From Patella vulgata (Eukaryota; Mollusca; Gastropoda; Patellidae): DNA of 64,000 nt. The stretch lies in assembly GCF_932274485.2 (NCBI RefSeq), contig NC_065879.2, positions 90,205,459 to 90,269,458 of the forward strand, given 5' to 3'. The notes beneath the pieces were generated by a model. It ran no database searches. It saw nothing but the letters and a program-made list of their open reading frames with translations, and was not told the DNA's origin. The translations under genes and the position numbers were made by a program. Below are positions 53,501 through 61,273 of the stretch, piece after piece; the first letter of the stretch is position 1, and every line of letters begins with the position of its first letter.

Positions 53501-54775
53501 ACCCTCTCTCTGTGTTTCTCTCTCTCGCTCTCTCTCTCTCTCTCTCCCTGCTGTACAATATTACCTTCAATTTCATTTGATTCAACAACTTACTACAATG
53601 TATTGTAATTTTGTTGAGAATAATCAGTACAGGTATCAGTACAGGTAGTAGACTATCCTTTTAAATATTATGTAACATTCGTTCGTCAATTGACCCATTG
53701 GATTGAAATATGTTTTAGGAGAAACCAGCCGAGAATATACAGGCTTGCATATTAATGATGGTTAATGATCGTGATATGACAGAGGCAGCAAGTAATGGAC
53801 AGGATAGAGTTAAAACATTTTATGATAAGGTGAGTTAATAGATAGATAGTCTCGTAGAGTTAAAATAGTCAATAAGGTGAGTTAATAGATAGATAGTCTC
53901 GTAGAGCTAAAATAGTCAATAAGGTGAGTTAAAAATTCTATGATAGAGTGAGGTTATAGTTACAGCTAGTAAAGGGCATAACAATGTGTAAAAGGGTGAG
54001 TTTATAGTTTACAGATATAGCTAGCAATGGACATGTTTATAGTTTACAGATATAGCTAGCAATGGACATGTTAATAGTTTACAGATATAGCTAGCAATGG
54101 ACATGTTTATAGTTTACATATATAGCTAGCAATGGACATAACAATGTTTAAACGATGAGTTATAGTTTATAGATATAGCTAGCTAGCAATGGACATAATT
54201 GTCTGTGATAAGGTCATTGAAGTCTTATCCTTTGATTTATTTAATTTTTCACCTTGTATGTTATAACAAATGGGGTTTAACAACCTACTGCTCTGCATAA
54301 GACGGGCAGAAGCCATACAGTGTGCTATGAGGGAAAGATTGCCCGTGCAACGGCACTTCATCCAACTCTTATTTCTGAATTCCAACTGCCAAGGGTTCTT
54401 TAACGTGCACGGCAATGTGTACACAAAACCTCGGTTTATCATTCTATCAGATCAGAACCACACCAGAAAGTCTTGATAAACATTCTCGGCCAAGGCAGGG
54501 ATCGAACAAAAGACGTCCAGGTTAACAAGCCAACATCTTACTCCCTGAGTCACTGCGACTTGTATGTGTGTATAAGTCTATTTAATTTCTATTTTTAGCC
54601 AAATCAAAGAACATTTTACATCAGTCGACTAGAACAGAGAATATCCATAGCCATTTTGTTTGATACGAAAAAATCAGTTCGTGATTCCAATGTCAACAAC
54701 TTTATTGTAGACTTGAGCTCCCAGTTGAAGTGTCATAAAGTAATAGCCAGTTTAAAACTGGGTGTCAAAGCCTAA
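44425..54775 (+). CDS. KICS2: KICS2 (C12orf66), KICSTOR complex subunit, complete, 10 exons
   Basis: KICSTOR (KPTN, ITFG2, KICS2, SZT2) tethers GATOR1 to lysosomes so that mTORC1 responds to amino-acid and glucose loss. Exons: 44425-44553, 45601-45765, 46214-46392, 47273-47395, 48282-48429, 49205-49291, 52322-52413, 52985-53150, 53719-53829, 54599-54775. All junctions are AG/GT, phases are continuous, and the product is 458 residues against about 445 in human. Conserved pieces: VLESFF..FSFDKAKD near the N terminus, AEKVYMSLSSLGQK, FHHPLLSPIKSSFTLECEIM, FSLYFYEMLSKQT, YDATNIYLILD, GPGYHHPLKYVERPKGKDTY and a C-terminal ASLKLGVKA matching human ASLKPGAKG. The exon 3 donor is a weaker gtatcc; the exon 4 acceptor is set at ttagttag because only that one keeps the frame. 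Start ATG is the first in frame and gives the family N terminus. Confidence 0.95.
44606..44785 (+). mobile_element. SINE-A with central deletion
   Basis: Head GAGTTGGATGGTCGAATTGC, then GAATTATTGAAATAAAATTG; the centre is missing. KICS2 intron 1. Confidence 0.8.
44786..44896 (+). mobile_element. SINE-B fragment joined to MITE M1
   Basis: CTGTCTAGTCGTTCGGATGG to GAGTAGACCATAGTGCCTCA. Confidence 0.75.
44897..45290 (+). mobile_element. MITE family M1 copy, left end lost into SINE-B
   Basis: Starts at AGGTCTTTCTTTATGTCTGA directly after a SINE-B fragment and runs to CTCTTTATCTAATCTATAAC. Inside KICS2 intron 1. Confidence 0.7.
45314..45577 (+). mobile_element. SINE-A, full length
   Basis: GGGGGGTTGGATGGCTGAAT to CCTCTCTCC; CCCCTT(T)AAAT repeats on both sides as likely target duplication. 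KICS2 intron 1. Confidence 0.85.
45601..45765 (+). CDS. KICS2: KICS2 exon 2
   Basis: 55 codons, DKEKEMHKISGSTSWGTVLQ then CLSQFTIAEKVYMSLSSLGQ. Acceptor atttcag, donor gtaagt. Confidence 0.95.
45828..45912 (+). mobile_element. SINE-B fragment
   Basis: GTAGGACGGAGGGCATGATG, TGGCGTGCACTTAAAAGATC. Confidence 0.6.
45905..46118 (-). mobile_element. MITE family M2, partial copy
   Basis: From the GACGTCAG block to TGTGTTTTAACCAGATT; the other end is lost. Contains CCAGATCCTAGTGTAATAAA as in the 19-kb copy. In KICS2 intron 2. Confidence 0.6.
46214..46392 (+). CDS. KICS2: KICS2 exon 3
   Basis: Encodes NLRTLYHFLTQEFHRLEEAS and ends LSHISGQLCQYIAARQNMAD. Donor gtatcc at 46,393 is inferred from frame and family alignment. 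Confidence 0.9.
46436..46706 (+). mobile_element. SINE-A
   Basis: Long G-rich start, TTAGGTGGCCGAATGGTTGA head, tail GTGGATGTTAAACCCC. KICS2 intron 3. Confidence 0.85.
46735..47117 (+). repeat. 30-bp tandem array in KICS2 intron 3, ~13 copies
   Basis: Unit CAGCAGTGTAGAATGACCTA + TGGCTTGGTC. Because 30 is a multiple of 3, chance frames stay open (126 codons); no coding role is supported. Confidence 0.9.
47273..47395 (+). CDS. KICS2: KICS2 exon 4
   Basis: Encodes YESVSRHGYFEDLVAKLSDI then FSNNKTFHHPLLSPIKSSF. The last ~30 bases and the donor are repeated several times downstream. Confidence 0.9.
47363..47695 (+). repeat. Junction repeat: KICS2 exon 4 end + donor, ~6 copies
   Basis: CACCAATCAAATCAAGTTTT(A)CGTAAG recurs about every 55-60 bases together with CCTGACCTTCACTTT. 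Confidence 0.85.
47704..47940 (-). mobile_element. SINE-B, reverse strand
   Basis: GAAATGAAATGAAATAGGGT to AGGCCCTCTGTCCTGCAT. Confidence 0.85.
47990..48245. mobile_element. SINE-A reverse copy fused to a forward SINE-A tail
   Basis: 47,990-48,209 reads on the reverse strand up to box B; the next bases CGAGTGGACGTTAAACCCCA are a forward-strand tail. Confidence 0.85.
48282..48429 (+). CDS. KICS2: KICS2 exon 5
   Basis: Encodes LECEIMHHLLQAQLLLCDWQ then FLASLLELQQAHRGIITWSS. The exon end and donor are repeated five more times in the intron. Confidence 0.95.
48390..48830 (+). repeat. Junction repeat: KICS2 exon 5 end + donor, 6 copies
   Basis: TGTTCAACAACCAGAGAAGG + TGAGTT recurs with a period of about 71 bases; 46 exon bases are in each copy. 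Confidence 0.9.
49024..49100 (+). pseudogene. Partial copy of KICS2 exon 8 acceptor and start, in intron 5
   Basis: GTGTACTTTCAGATTAATAT then CCTTTCAGAAGAAGTAGGAT repeats the exon 8 boundary (true exon at 52,985) with about 60 matching bases. The copy meets an in-frame stop and is not usable as exon 8. Confidence 0.8.
49205..49291 (+). CDS. KICS2: KICS2 exon 6
   Basis: 29 codons, SKKSSKGSGHSIPALFQWLQ then KFHGLLVSK. Acceptor ttatag, donor gtaaat. Confidence 0.93.
49360..50470 (+). repeat. ~150-bp satellite, ~5 monomers, hosting the hAT-like element
   Basis: Same monomer family as 21,795-22,640 (GTTATGGCCCTTGATCACTT, GAGGCTAAAGTTAATATCC). The array continues on both sides of 50,034-50,356. 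Confidence 0.85.
50034..50356. mobile_element. hAT-like non-autonomous transposon with 8-bp target duplication
   Basis: Starts CAGTGATTCTCAACC and ends GGTTGAGAACCACTG, the classic hAT/Charlie-type inverted end. CTCTAGAA flanks both sides (50,026-50,033 and 50,357-50,364), an 8-base target duplication as expected for hAT. It sits inside a 145-base satellite array. 323 bases, no transposase. Confidence 0.9.
50713..51150 (+). mobile_element. Two diverged SINE-A copies
   Basis: 50,713-50,965 (GGTCTGGTGATTTAACGC head) and 50,992-51,150 (GGTGATCAAGTGGTTTTAAC head). Confidence 0.7.
51176..51725. mobile_element. MITE family M4 copy split by an M3 insertion
   Basis: Left part 51,180-51,225 (TAAGGCGAATAATTTTGATT, ATTCTTAACTTA) and right part 51,691-51,722 (AGTCTGAGGATACCTTGTGA) are the two halves of one M4 element. 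Confidence 0.6.
51226..51690 (-). mobile_element. MITE family M3 copy inserted in an M4 element
   Basis: Starts TTAAAGGAGATTAGTCTCTA; contains the reversed family blocks (ATTGATCAATTTCAATC, GTGTACCATATG). M4 sequence flanks it on both sides, so M3 jumped into M4. In KICS2 intron 6. Confidence 0.65.
51739..51995 (+). mobile_element. SINE-B with target duplication
   Basis: CCGGCATGGTTCCCCCTTGT to CCCCATTTCAGTTCA; TTTGTATATATTT on both sides. Confidence 0.88.
52010..52335 (+). repeat. Junction repeat: KICS2 exon 7 acceptor + exon start, ~7 copies
   Basis: TTTTGTATTACAGTTGTATTTCTATGA-type units with a period of about 42 bases lead up to the true exon start at 52,322. Confidence 0.85.
52322..52413 (+). 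CDS. KICS2: KICS2 exon 7
   Basis: Encodes FSLYFYEMLSKQTPGDIKNL then TAKTTEDFVG(R). Acceptor attacag is the last of a tandem series of acceptor-like copies from about 52,010. Confidence 0.95.
52430..52566 (+). repeat. Short array after KICS2 exon 7 donor
   Basis: GCACTACCCTGCTAGACATC units of about 34-40 bases, 4 copies. Confidence 0.75.
52676..52938 (+). mobile_element. SINE-B
   Basis: ATCACCGACAATGGTGCAGA to CCCCATTTCATTTCATTT, just before KICS2 exon 8. Confidence 0.85.
52985..53150 (+). CDS. KICS2: KICS2 exon 8
   Basis: Encodes LIAFQKKYDATNIYLILDTN then GPGYHHPLKYVERPKGKDTY. Donor gtaagt is followed by three derived copies. Confidence 0.96.
53130..53345 (+). repeat. Junction repeat: KICS2 exon 8 end + donor, 4 copies
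   Basis: TTTACCT(A/G)GTGTAAGTATA with ACACAGGACAAAGATAC recurs at about 53,141, 53,200, 53,250 and 53,300. Confidence 0.85.
53345..53550 (+). mobile_element. SINE-A, 5'-truncated
   Basis: CTGTCATTGAGTCAACTTGT to long (CT)n. KICS2 intron 8. Confidence 0.8.
53719..53829 (+). CDS. KICS2: KICS2 exon 9
   Basis: 37 codons, EKPAENIQACILMMVNDRDM then TEAASNGQDRVKTFYDK. Donor gtgagt repeated twice downstream. Confidence 0.95.
53820..53940 (+). repeat. Junction repeat: KICS2 exon 9 donor, 3 copies
   Basis: AAGGTGAGTTAATAGATAGA at 53,828, 53,874 and a shorter copy at 53,921. Confidence 0.85.
53990..54200 (+). repeat. 33-bp array in KICS2 intron 9
   Basis: GTTTACAGATATAGCTAGCA and ATGGACATGTT recur five times. 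Confidence 0.75.
54268..54562 (-). mobile_element. SINE-B, reverse strand, with head
   Basis: AATGGGGTTTAACAACCTAC to AACAAGCCAACATCTTACTC, ending 36 bases before KICS2 exon 10. Confidence 0.85.
54599..54775 (+). CDS. KICS2: KICS2 exon 10, stop at 54,773
   Basis: 58 codons plus taa: PNQRTFYISRLEQRISIAIL then FDTKKSVRDSNVNNFIVDLS and KVIASLKLGVKA. Confidence 0.96.
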   Translation, partial: PNQRTFYISRLEQRISIAILFDTKKSVRDSNVNNFIVDLSSQLKCHKVIASLKLGVKA

Positions 54776-54831
54776 ATGGTACAGTTTATATGTAGTGAAA
54801 TGATACATCAAGGCCTTATTGAATAACCTTT

Positions 54832-55990
54832 TTATTGTCCCCCGCCTTTCGAAGAAAGCAGGGGACTATTAAAATGGGTTCGTCCGTCTGTCTGTCTGTC
54901 TGTCCGTCTGTCTGTCCGTCTGTCTGTCCGTCACACTTTTTGGGACACAATAACTCTCTTCCTAATTGAGCTAGAATGTTCAAACTTGGTGTATGTGTTT
55001 ATTAGGTCAATGCCTTGATGGAGTTCGAAGATGAGCATTTTCCGCTTAGGGTAAGCAGAGATAAGCAATTTGATTGGTTGATGCTTTGGGACACGATAAC
55101 TCTCTTCCTAATTGGGCTAGAATGTTCAAACTTGGTGTATGTGTTGATTAGGTCAATGCCTTGATGGAGTTCGAAGATGAGCATTTTCCGCTTAGGGTAA
55201 GCAGAGATAAGCAATTTGATTGGTTGATGCTTTGGGACACGATAACTTTTAATTGAGCTAGAATGTTCAAACTTGGTGTATGTGTTTATTAGGTCAATGC
55301 CTTGATGGAGTTCGAAGATGAGCATTTTCCGCTTAGGGTAAGCAGAGATAAGCAATTTGATTGGTTGATACTTTGGGGCACGATAACTCTCTTCCTAATT
55401 GAGCTATAATGTTCAAACTTGGTGTATGTGTTGATTAGGTCAATGCCTTGATGGAGTTCGAAGATGAGCATTTTCCGCTTAGGGTAAGCAGAGATAAGCA
55501 ATTTGATTGGTTGATGCTTTGGGACACGATAACTTTAGTTCTAATTAAGTGAGATTGATGAAACTTGGTGTATAGATTTATTATATGAATACCTTAACTA
55601 AGTTCGATAATGAACATTTTTTGCTGAGGGTAAGCAGAGTGATAAGCAATTTGATTGGTAGAAACTTTGGAACACAATAACTCTCCTTCTTATTGAGGTA
55701 GAATGTTCAAACTTGGCATAGGTGTCTATTAGGTGAATGTTTAAACTTGATGTATATGTAGATGTTCATTAGGTGAATGTCTTGACTGAGTTCAATGATT
55801 AACATTTCGAGCTGAAGCTAAGCAGAGCTAATCGATTTCATTTGTCGATGGTTTGGGACAAGATAATCTTGATTCTATCTGATAGAGAGTGATGAAACTT
55901 AGTGAAAAAAATAAATGTGCGATTAATTAATATGTGTCATCTATTTATTTTGCAATTTCGGTGGGGGACATCAGCCTCACTGTTGGCTTG
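54832..55990 (+). repeat. Minisatellite element, ~147-bp monomers, 6-7 copies
   Basis: Opens with CCCCCGCCTTTCGAAGAAAG and a (GTCTGTCC)n run, then monomers with GGGACACGATAACT, TGTTCAAACTTGGTGTATGT and GATGAGCATTTTCCGCTTAG; closes with GGTGGGGGACATCAGCC. Directly follows KICS2. Confidence 0.8.
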
Positions 55991-55994
55991 TTTG

Positions 55995-56164
55995 AAATGA
56001 AATGGGGTTTAACGTCCTAGTGTTCTGCTCTGACTGGGCTAATGAAGACGGGCATACACCATACAGTGTGCTATGAGGGAAATTTTGCCTAGACACCGGC
56101 AATATGACCTACTCTTATATTGAATTCCAATGACCTAGTAGGTTGTGTTGAGTGGAGTTAAACC

Positions 56165-56200
<36 letters not shown>
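55995..56200. mobile_element. Reverse SINE-B joined to forward SINE-A tail
   Basis: 55,995-56,123 reverse SINE-B; 56,124-56,200 TGACCTAGTAGGTTGTGTTG with (CT)n, a forward SINE-A tail. Confidence 0.8.
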
Positions 56201-56204
<4 letters not shown>

Positions 56205-56370
56205 TTATATTGTTTTGTTGAAGATGGAGGGGTGATATAGGCCCAGCCTGTTCCCCAATCCTATTGTTATTGAATAAAATACAGTTTTAAATAAAAATGA
56301 GAATATAATGGCATTAATGAATTAAAAATTAGATAAATTAAATAAAGATGAATTGTTGTTACTGAATTTT

Positions 56371-56722
56371 CTAAGTGGGTAAGATACTGGCGCGCTAGCC
56401 TGGAGGTCGGGTGTTCACTCCCTGCATTGGCCGAGAATGTTCATCCAGATTTTACGGCATGGTACCCGCTTGTCAGTGGTGCAGGGCCTGACAAGGACAG
56501 CTGTCTAGTCGTTCGGATGGGACAAAAAAACGAGGTACTGTGTACACATTGGCGTGCACGTAAAAGATCCTTTGGCTGTTGGAATTTGATATAAGAGTAG
56601 GCCGTAGCACCGCTGCCCGGGCAAAACTTCCCTCATAGCACACTGTATGGCGTATGCCTGTCTTCATTAGCCCAGGTTAGGAGCAGAACAGTAGGACGTT
56701 AAACCCCATTTCATTTCATTTT
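56371..56722 (+). mobile_element. SINE-B, near full length
   Basis: AAGTGGGTAAGATACTGGCG head, box B GGTGTTCACTCCC (changed from TTCGATCC), (ATTTC) tail. Confidence 0.88.
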
Positions 56723-56807
56723 GTCCGCAATCAATGGATCCACGTCTCAAAACAAAATGTACCCGAAATAGACATCGAAAAGCGGATACATACGATCGAC
56801 TGCTTCT

Positions 56808-56970
56808 TTAAAGTAGCCAAGTCTCTAACTCAATATCATGCAAAATCTTCAACATTGAAAATACGAATTATTTGTCAAATTAAATCAATATTGATGTTGT
56901 GATCTTACTGGGAAAATTGGGATTCTTATATCCAATATTTAAGATAAAATAAACATTTTACCATTAATAT
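56808..56970 (-). mobile_element. MITE family M3, partial copy
   Basis: CTTTAAAGTAGCCAAGTCTC then AATCAATATTGATGTTGTGA, matching the reversed M3 end as at 51,226. Confidence 0.55.
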
Positions 56971-56999
56971 GCGTTTCAAGGAACTCGAAGAACATTCCG

Positions 57000-59460
57000 C
57001 TGGTTCTAATCTTTATAAGCACAATTAGGACCATATTCGGCAATCCCCTCATCATACTTTCGTAGGGAGTTCATAGTTTAGATTTTTTGCTACGAGGATT
57101 TGATGTTGACTGCGATCAAAATCTCACTTCCGACATAATGATTTCTCTGTAGATAGACACTTTACACCCCCTATCCCTCAGCTGTAATATCATCAGTATT
57201 ACCCAAAAGTTCTATGAAATTGCAAATTTGATCCCTTTTCTCCAATTCTAGACCAAAAAGTCAACCAAACAATAAACGAAAAGGGGAGAAAAATATTAAA
57301 GATACATTCCCGCGTATTGTAGCACCATAGGTCTTTCTGTCTGACGTGGAGAGCGGACACGTACTAAAAAACCGGTCGCCACATCTTACATACGACCCAT
57401 GCATCTTTTCTTACTACATATTTCTGTAGCCTTGTGATCGTCTAGAATTTGTCTCTAGCTGTCTTTACTTCTGCTTCACGTGGTGTATTTACTTCTTACA
57501 GTTTCTTAAGACGTCTGTCTTACCAGGAATAACAATGCGACAGTTTGCTTCTACATATTTTATATATATATATATATAGCTGAATACAGGTATACAAGCA
57601 TAATAGATAACAATACTAGCTAAAACCATTTCTCTACCCTAGCCAGCCTCGCGGCTGTCTAGGAACTCAGATGTAAGCTCCCTGGAACCTAATAGAAGCC
57701 TGACTTACAGGGTTCCCCGGTTTCTTTTAAAGGTATATGAATATCATGCACAATAAAGCGTGATCATGGCCCTGAACTTGTGTAATTAACAAAATGGTTG
57801 GTTACTTTAAATCAAATGATGCAATTAGAATAATTCCACTCACGTGTAATTCTGGTGGTAAATTATTGACACGTTTTGGTTAAAGAGCTCTTTTTTATAG
57901 TCAACTGTCAATTGCAGACTAAGTTGATTTAGTACAATTCTACATATGTGGGAACCTACCAACTTGCCAAAGATATTAACTAATGAAATATAAAGCCATC
58001 TTTATTTCTCTATTCCTTGTCTATAAATTTAAAAACAATGTCGCAACGACGATAGTGCTACAGTATAAACTGGGTGATTTAATGGTATATATGAACTAAT
58101 TAGTTTGTCATAATTTTGCTTCAAATCCTTCTCAAACATTGTAATTGGGAAGTTCGATCAAACCAGGTCATATTTACTTTACGTAACTTACCTCTCTTGG
58201 AAGTCAGAGGAGAATTCATTGTATACATAAGACGATGTTGTCTTTAATCGCTTACTATTTATTACAAATATCGAATCCTAATTAAATTCTTGAATTATCC
58301 ACTACCCGCGTCTTTTTCCGTCATTTTTATCTCAGAAAGTGTTGAACGTCCTAATTCTTCATAAAGTTTATCAACTTGTACATCAAGCGCTAAATGTTCG
58401 TGTGTGACCTATGTCACATCAATAAAGATAGCAGTAAACAGTGTAGTTTTCCTAGAAATCTATTTTAAGCCTCAGATTGATTTCTTATAGAGATACACGT
58501 AGTAATTGTCAGCGACATTTAGCATAATTGACAAGGTAGGTAGACTATATAATAATAATTAAATTGACATATACGTTAACCCAGCTTCTGTCATGCAGTT
58601 ACGTGTGTATGGTCTACAATAAAAAGATAGTGAATAGGCCAGCTCTTGACTGTTCAGACATTTGCTCTGCCACGCCCCATCGCTGTATATAGAGATTTGT
58701 ATTTAGGGATATCATGGGTGGCGAATGGCGATCGCACACCAGATTTCAGTGGATTGGATCAATAACTTCTCATTTTACATATCTTTTATTTTCGATGACA
58801 GTAAAGATTCACCCGACTACCCCATTTTACTTATTTACTACTTAGCCTCTAGTATCAAGACACTCTTCACACTGGGCTGTCTCGATTATGGTGGCTGATA
58901 GTGGCCATGTTAAATCTCGCCCTTTTCATAACGCGACAACACGACATCACGACAGTATTGACGCAATCATACGACACTTTATTCTGTCGTATCATCGTGT
59001 TATTTTTATCGTAACGTCGAGATGTCGACTTATTGTCCTAGTCTATTTCTACAAGTCACAAAAATACAGCTGTACTCATTACATCATATATAGGCCTAAG
59101 TAGTAGATTTGATAAATATAAAAGAGATAGTAGGAAAACGTTGATTAATTATTTGTTTTCTCAAAATAATGAAAAATTTTGTGTCCACAAGTGAATTATA
59201 TTTGGTATTATATTTAAAAAATCTAGAATTACAATAGCAGGACCAAAGTGAGTTAGCTAAGTTAATTCCTTGAAGAAAAAGTGGTGTCGGGAGGTATCGA
59301 ACAAGTAAGCATTCATTGCCATGTGTACGACACCCACCAATATTTATAGATGACTGGAGCGATAGGTTAAAAATGATTTCAGAAGACAGGGTGGGAAGGG
59401 GATTGTAAAAAAACCAAATCGGGTCACATTCTTTAAAATCACAGCATTATCATAGTGCAG
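57000..59460. other. AT-rich intergenic DNA, nothing recognised
   Basis: A (TA)n run at about 57,560-57,580. The 71-codon frame at 58,888 has no recognisable features. Confidence 0.5.
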
Positions 59461-59728
59461 CACGTCACCCCAATAGTTGCAGGAGTTTTTTTGAATGAGG
59501 TGGAGAAAACGATTCGCAGCCTGTCATTGAGTCAACTGGCGTAGTTTTGAATCCCCGGTTGTACGTGACAAGGTGTAGGGTCGCCTGTCAAACCTCGTGG
59601 GTTTTCTCCGGGTCCTCTGGTTTCCTCCTACTGCTAAAGACCCCTACGCGCAAACGATTTATTGAAATAAAATTAAACCATATGTTAGTCCCGAAATGAC
59701 CTAATTTGTGTCGAGTGGACGTTAAACC

Positions 59729-59777
<49 letters not shown>

Positions 59778-60075
59778 ATTTGACATAACTAATGGGATTG
59801 AGGCCTAGATGAGTAAAAATAGGCCCAGTAATATCTTCAACTATGAACACACTCTAAAAGCCTCATACCCCCCCCCCCCCCCACGTCACCCAAATAGATG
59901 CAGGAGTTTTTTTATGAGGTGAAGAAAACGATTCGCAGCCGTTATTGACCTTATCGCATATAGGCTTGCATCCGTTTGACATCACTGATGGGATTGGGGC
60001 CTAGATGAGTAAAAATAGGCCCAGTAATATCTTCAACTACGAACACACTCTAAAAGCCTCATACCCCCCACCCCC
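59461..60075 (+). repeat. ~200-bp tandem duplication, first copy holding a SINE-A
   Basis: Copy 1 (59,461-59,880) and copy 2 (59,881-60,075) share TGCAGGAGTTTTTTT, AAAACGATTCGCAGCC, AATAGGCCCAGTAATATCTT and CTCTAAAAGCCTCATACCCC. In copy 1 a SINE-A replaces about 33 bases present in copy 2. Confidence 0.85.
59519..59777 (+). mobile_element. SINE-A, head lost, in the 59-kb duplication
   Basis: CTGTCATTGAGTCAACTGGC to a 50-base (CT)n tail. Confidence 0.85.
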
Positions 60076-60267
60076 ACCCCCACGTCTCTTATTTAGTTTT
60101 ACAAATAATTCCAGAATCAATAAAATGGTATCAATGATGTTTGATACAACTGGAAAATAATATGTTAAAAATTGATTAAACATGAGAAATATTATTACAT
60201 ATTGAATCCGTAAGTAGTAGAGAGGGTAGTCTGGAGCAATTTTGGAATTCCAGACATTCCAAAGGTC

Positions 60268-60298
60268 TGACGTCACACATTCCTAAGGTCTGACGTCA
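60268..60298. promoter_or_regulatory. Pair of CRE palindromes TGACGTCA
   Basis: GGTCTGACGTCA occurs twice, with TGACGTCA at 60,268-60,275 and 60,291-60,298 in a 23-base direct repeat, about 400 bases before the TATA box of the virus-like cluster. Full CRE consensus; regulatory role inferred. Confidence 0.35.
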
Positions 60299-60672
60299 GA
60301 GCATTCCACAGGTGTTCTATTTATAGGTTGAATATGGTTATTGTTGACTGAACAATGAGGTTATGAATAATAAAAAAGGTATGCAGGTGTTATATTCTTT
60401 GATCGTGTTTGACTTTTGTAACGAGGGTATGGGGTCCACGAATTGTTTATTGGAGGGTAGGGGGGGGGGAAGATATTTCGCTTTATAGGCAGGTGTGTAG
60501 AGGTTACATTGAGTTCACGCCAAGTGTAGCTATACCTGTATTAAGGGACAATGACCTCCGCCATTAAGCTTGACAGGTGATTTTGTCGATTTTGTTCTAA
60601 GCCAATAGTTTTAATCTACATATTTGTGACAGGGTGTAGTTAAATTTTGGTTTTAAGTTTCGAAAATCTAGG

Positions 60673-60680
60673 TATAAAAG
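60673..60680 (+). promoter_or_regulatory. TATA box of virus-like ORF 1
   Basis: TATAAAAG at 60,673-60,680, 65 bases before the ORF 1 ATG, followed by a G-run. Textbook TATA sequence and spacing for a short leader. Confidence 0.6.
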
Positions 60681-60744
60681 GGGGGTTGATTACACGTTCA
60701 AATGTAGAATTGTTTTATGAAGTTGAAAACAAGAGATTAACATC

Positions 60745-61215
60745 ATGAGTATCGAGTTGTATCGAAAGGATATTGGAAATGATTATTTGGTTGTAAAATG
60801 TATTTGGCAAGAAGATGTGTGTTATCACATCAGACTGTATGGTTACGGTTTTAAGAGTGATAGATATCCAACACCCAATGGTATCATGTTTTTCGAGCGG
60901 CAATGGCAGGCATTGATGAACACTGCCTCAGAGATAGATGAGTATTTACAAAAAAACATTGTAAAGAAATCAGTGCCTATTGGTAATGACGTGTACGTAA
61001 CGATCGACAACAAATACCCTGGAGTCAACATTCGTAAATTTTGGTGGTGTGAAGAGGAACGAATGCCAAAACCTACCCGAAAGGGTGTTCATTTAAACGT
61101 GAAACAATGGGAGGCATTGAAAGTTAGCTTCAAAGAGTTGTGTGAAAATAATTTTACGGGTGAGGAACCACCCCTAGGTGTAGTAGGCTTAGCAAAGGCG
61201 GAGACTTGTGTATAA
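60745..61215 (+). CDS. Virus-like element ORF 1: double PC4-like DNA-binding protein
   Basis: 156 residues. Residues about 88-135 (VTIDNKYPGVNIRKFWWCEE then MPKPTRKGVHLNVKQWEALK) follow the PC4/p15 coactivator pattern: strand, IR-W-Y/F, G-rich turn, KPGRKGISLNPEQW-like core, helix. Residues about 10-65 (LVVKCIWQEDVCYHIRLYGY then GIMFFERQWQALMN) repeat the same layout, so two PC4-like units appear in tandem. PC4 folds bind single-stranded DNA and act in transcription or replication; here that role is inferred. A TATA box lies about 70 bases before the ATG, and ORF 2 follows on the same strand. No signal peptide or membrane segment. The frame looks whole. Confidence 0.75.
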   Translation: MSIELYRKDIGNDYLVVKCIWQEDVCYHIRLYGYGFKSDRYPTPNGIMFFERQWQALMNTASEIDEYLQKNIVKKSVPIGNDVYVTIDNKYPGVNIRKFWWCEEERMPKPTRKGVHLNVKQWEALKVSFKELCENNFTGEEPPLGVVGLAKAETCV

Positions 61216-61273
61216 TTTCTGTCCAACGTATTTTTTATTGGGCGGTCTGTGCGAACCAATAATATAACGAGTT

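Noticed and set aside
55002-55501. 117- and 70-codon reverse frames with repeated HQGIDLINTYTKFEH
   Set aside because: Translation of the 147-base minisatellite; not conserved as protein.
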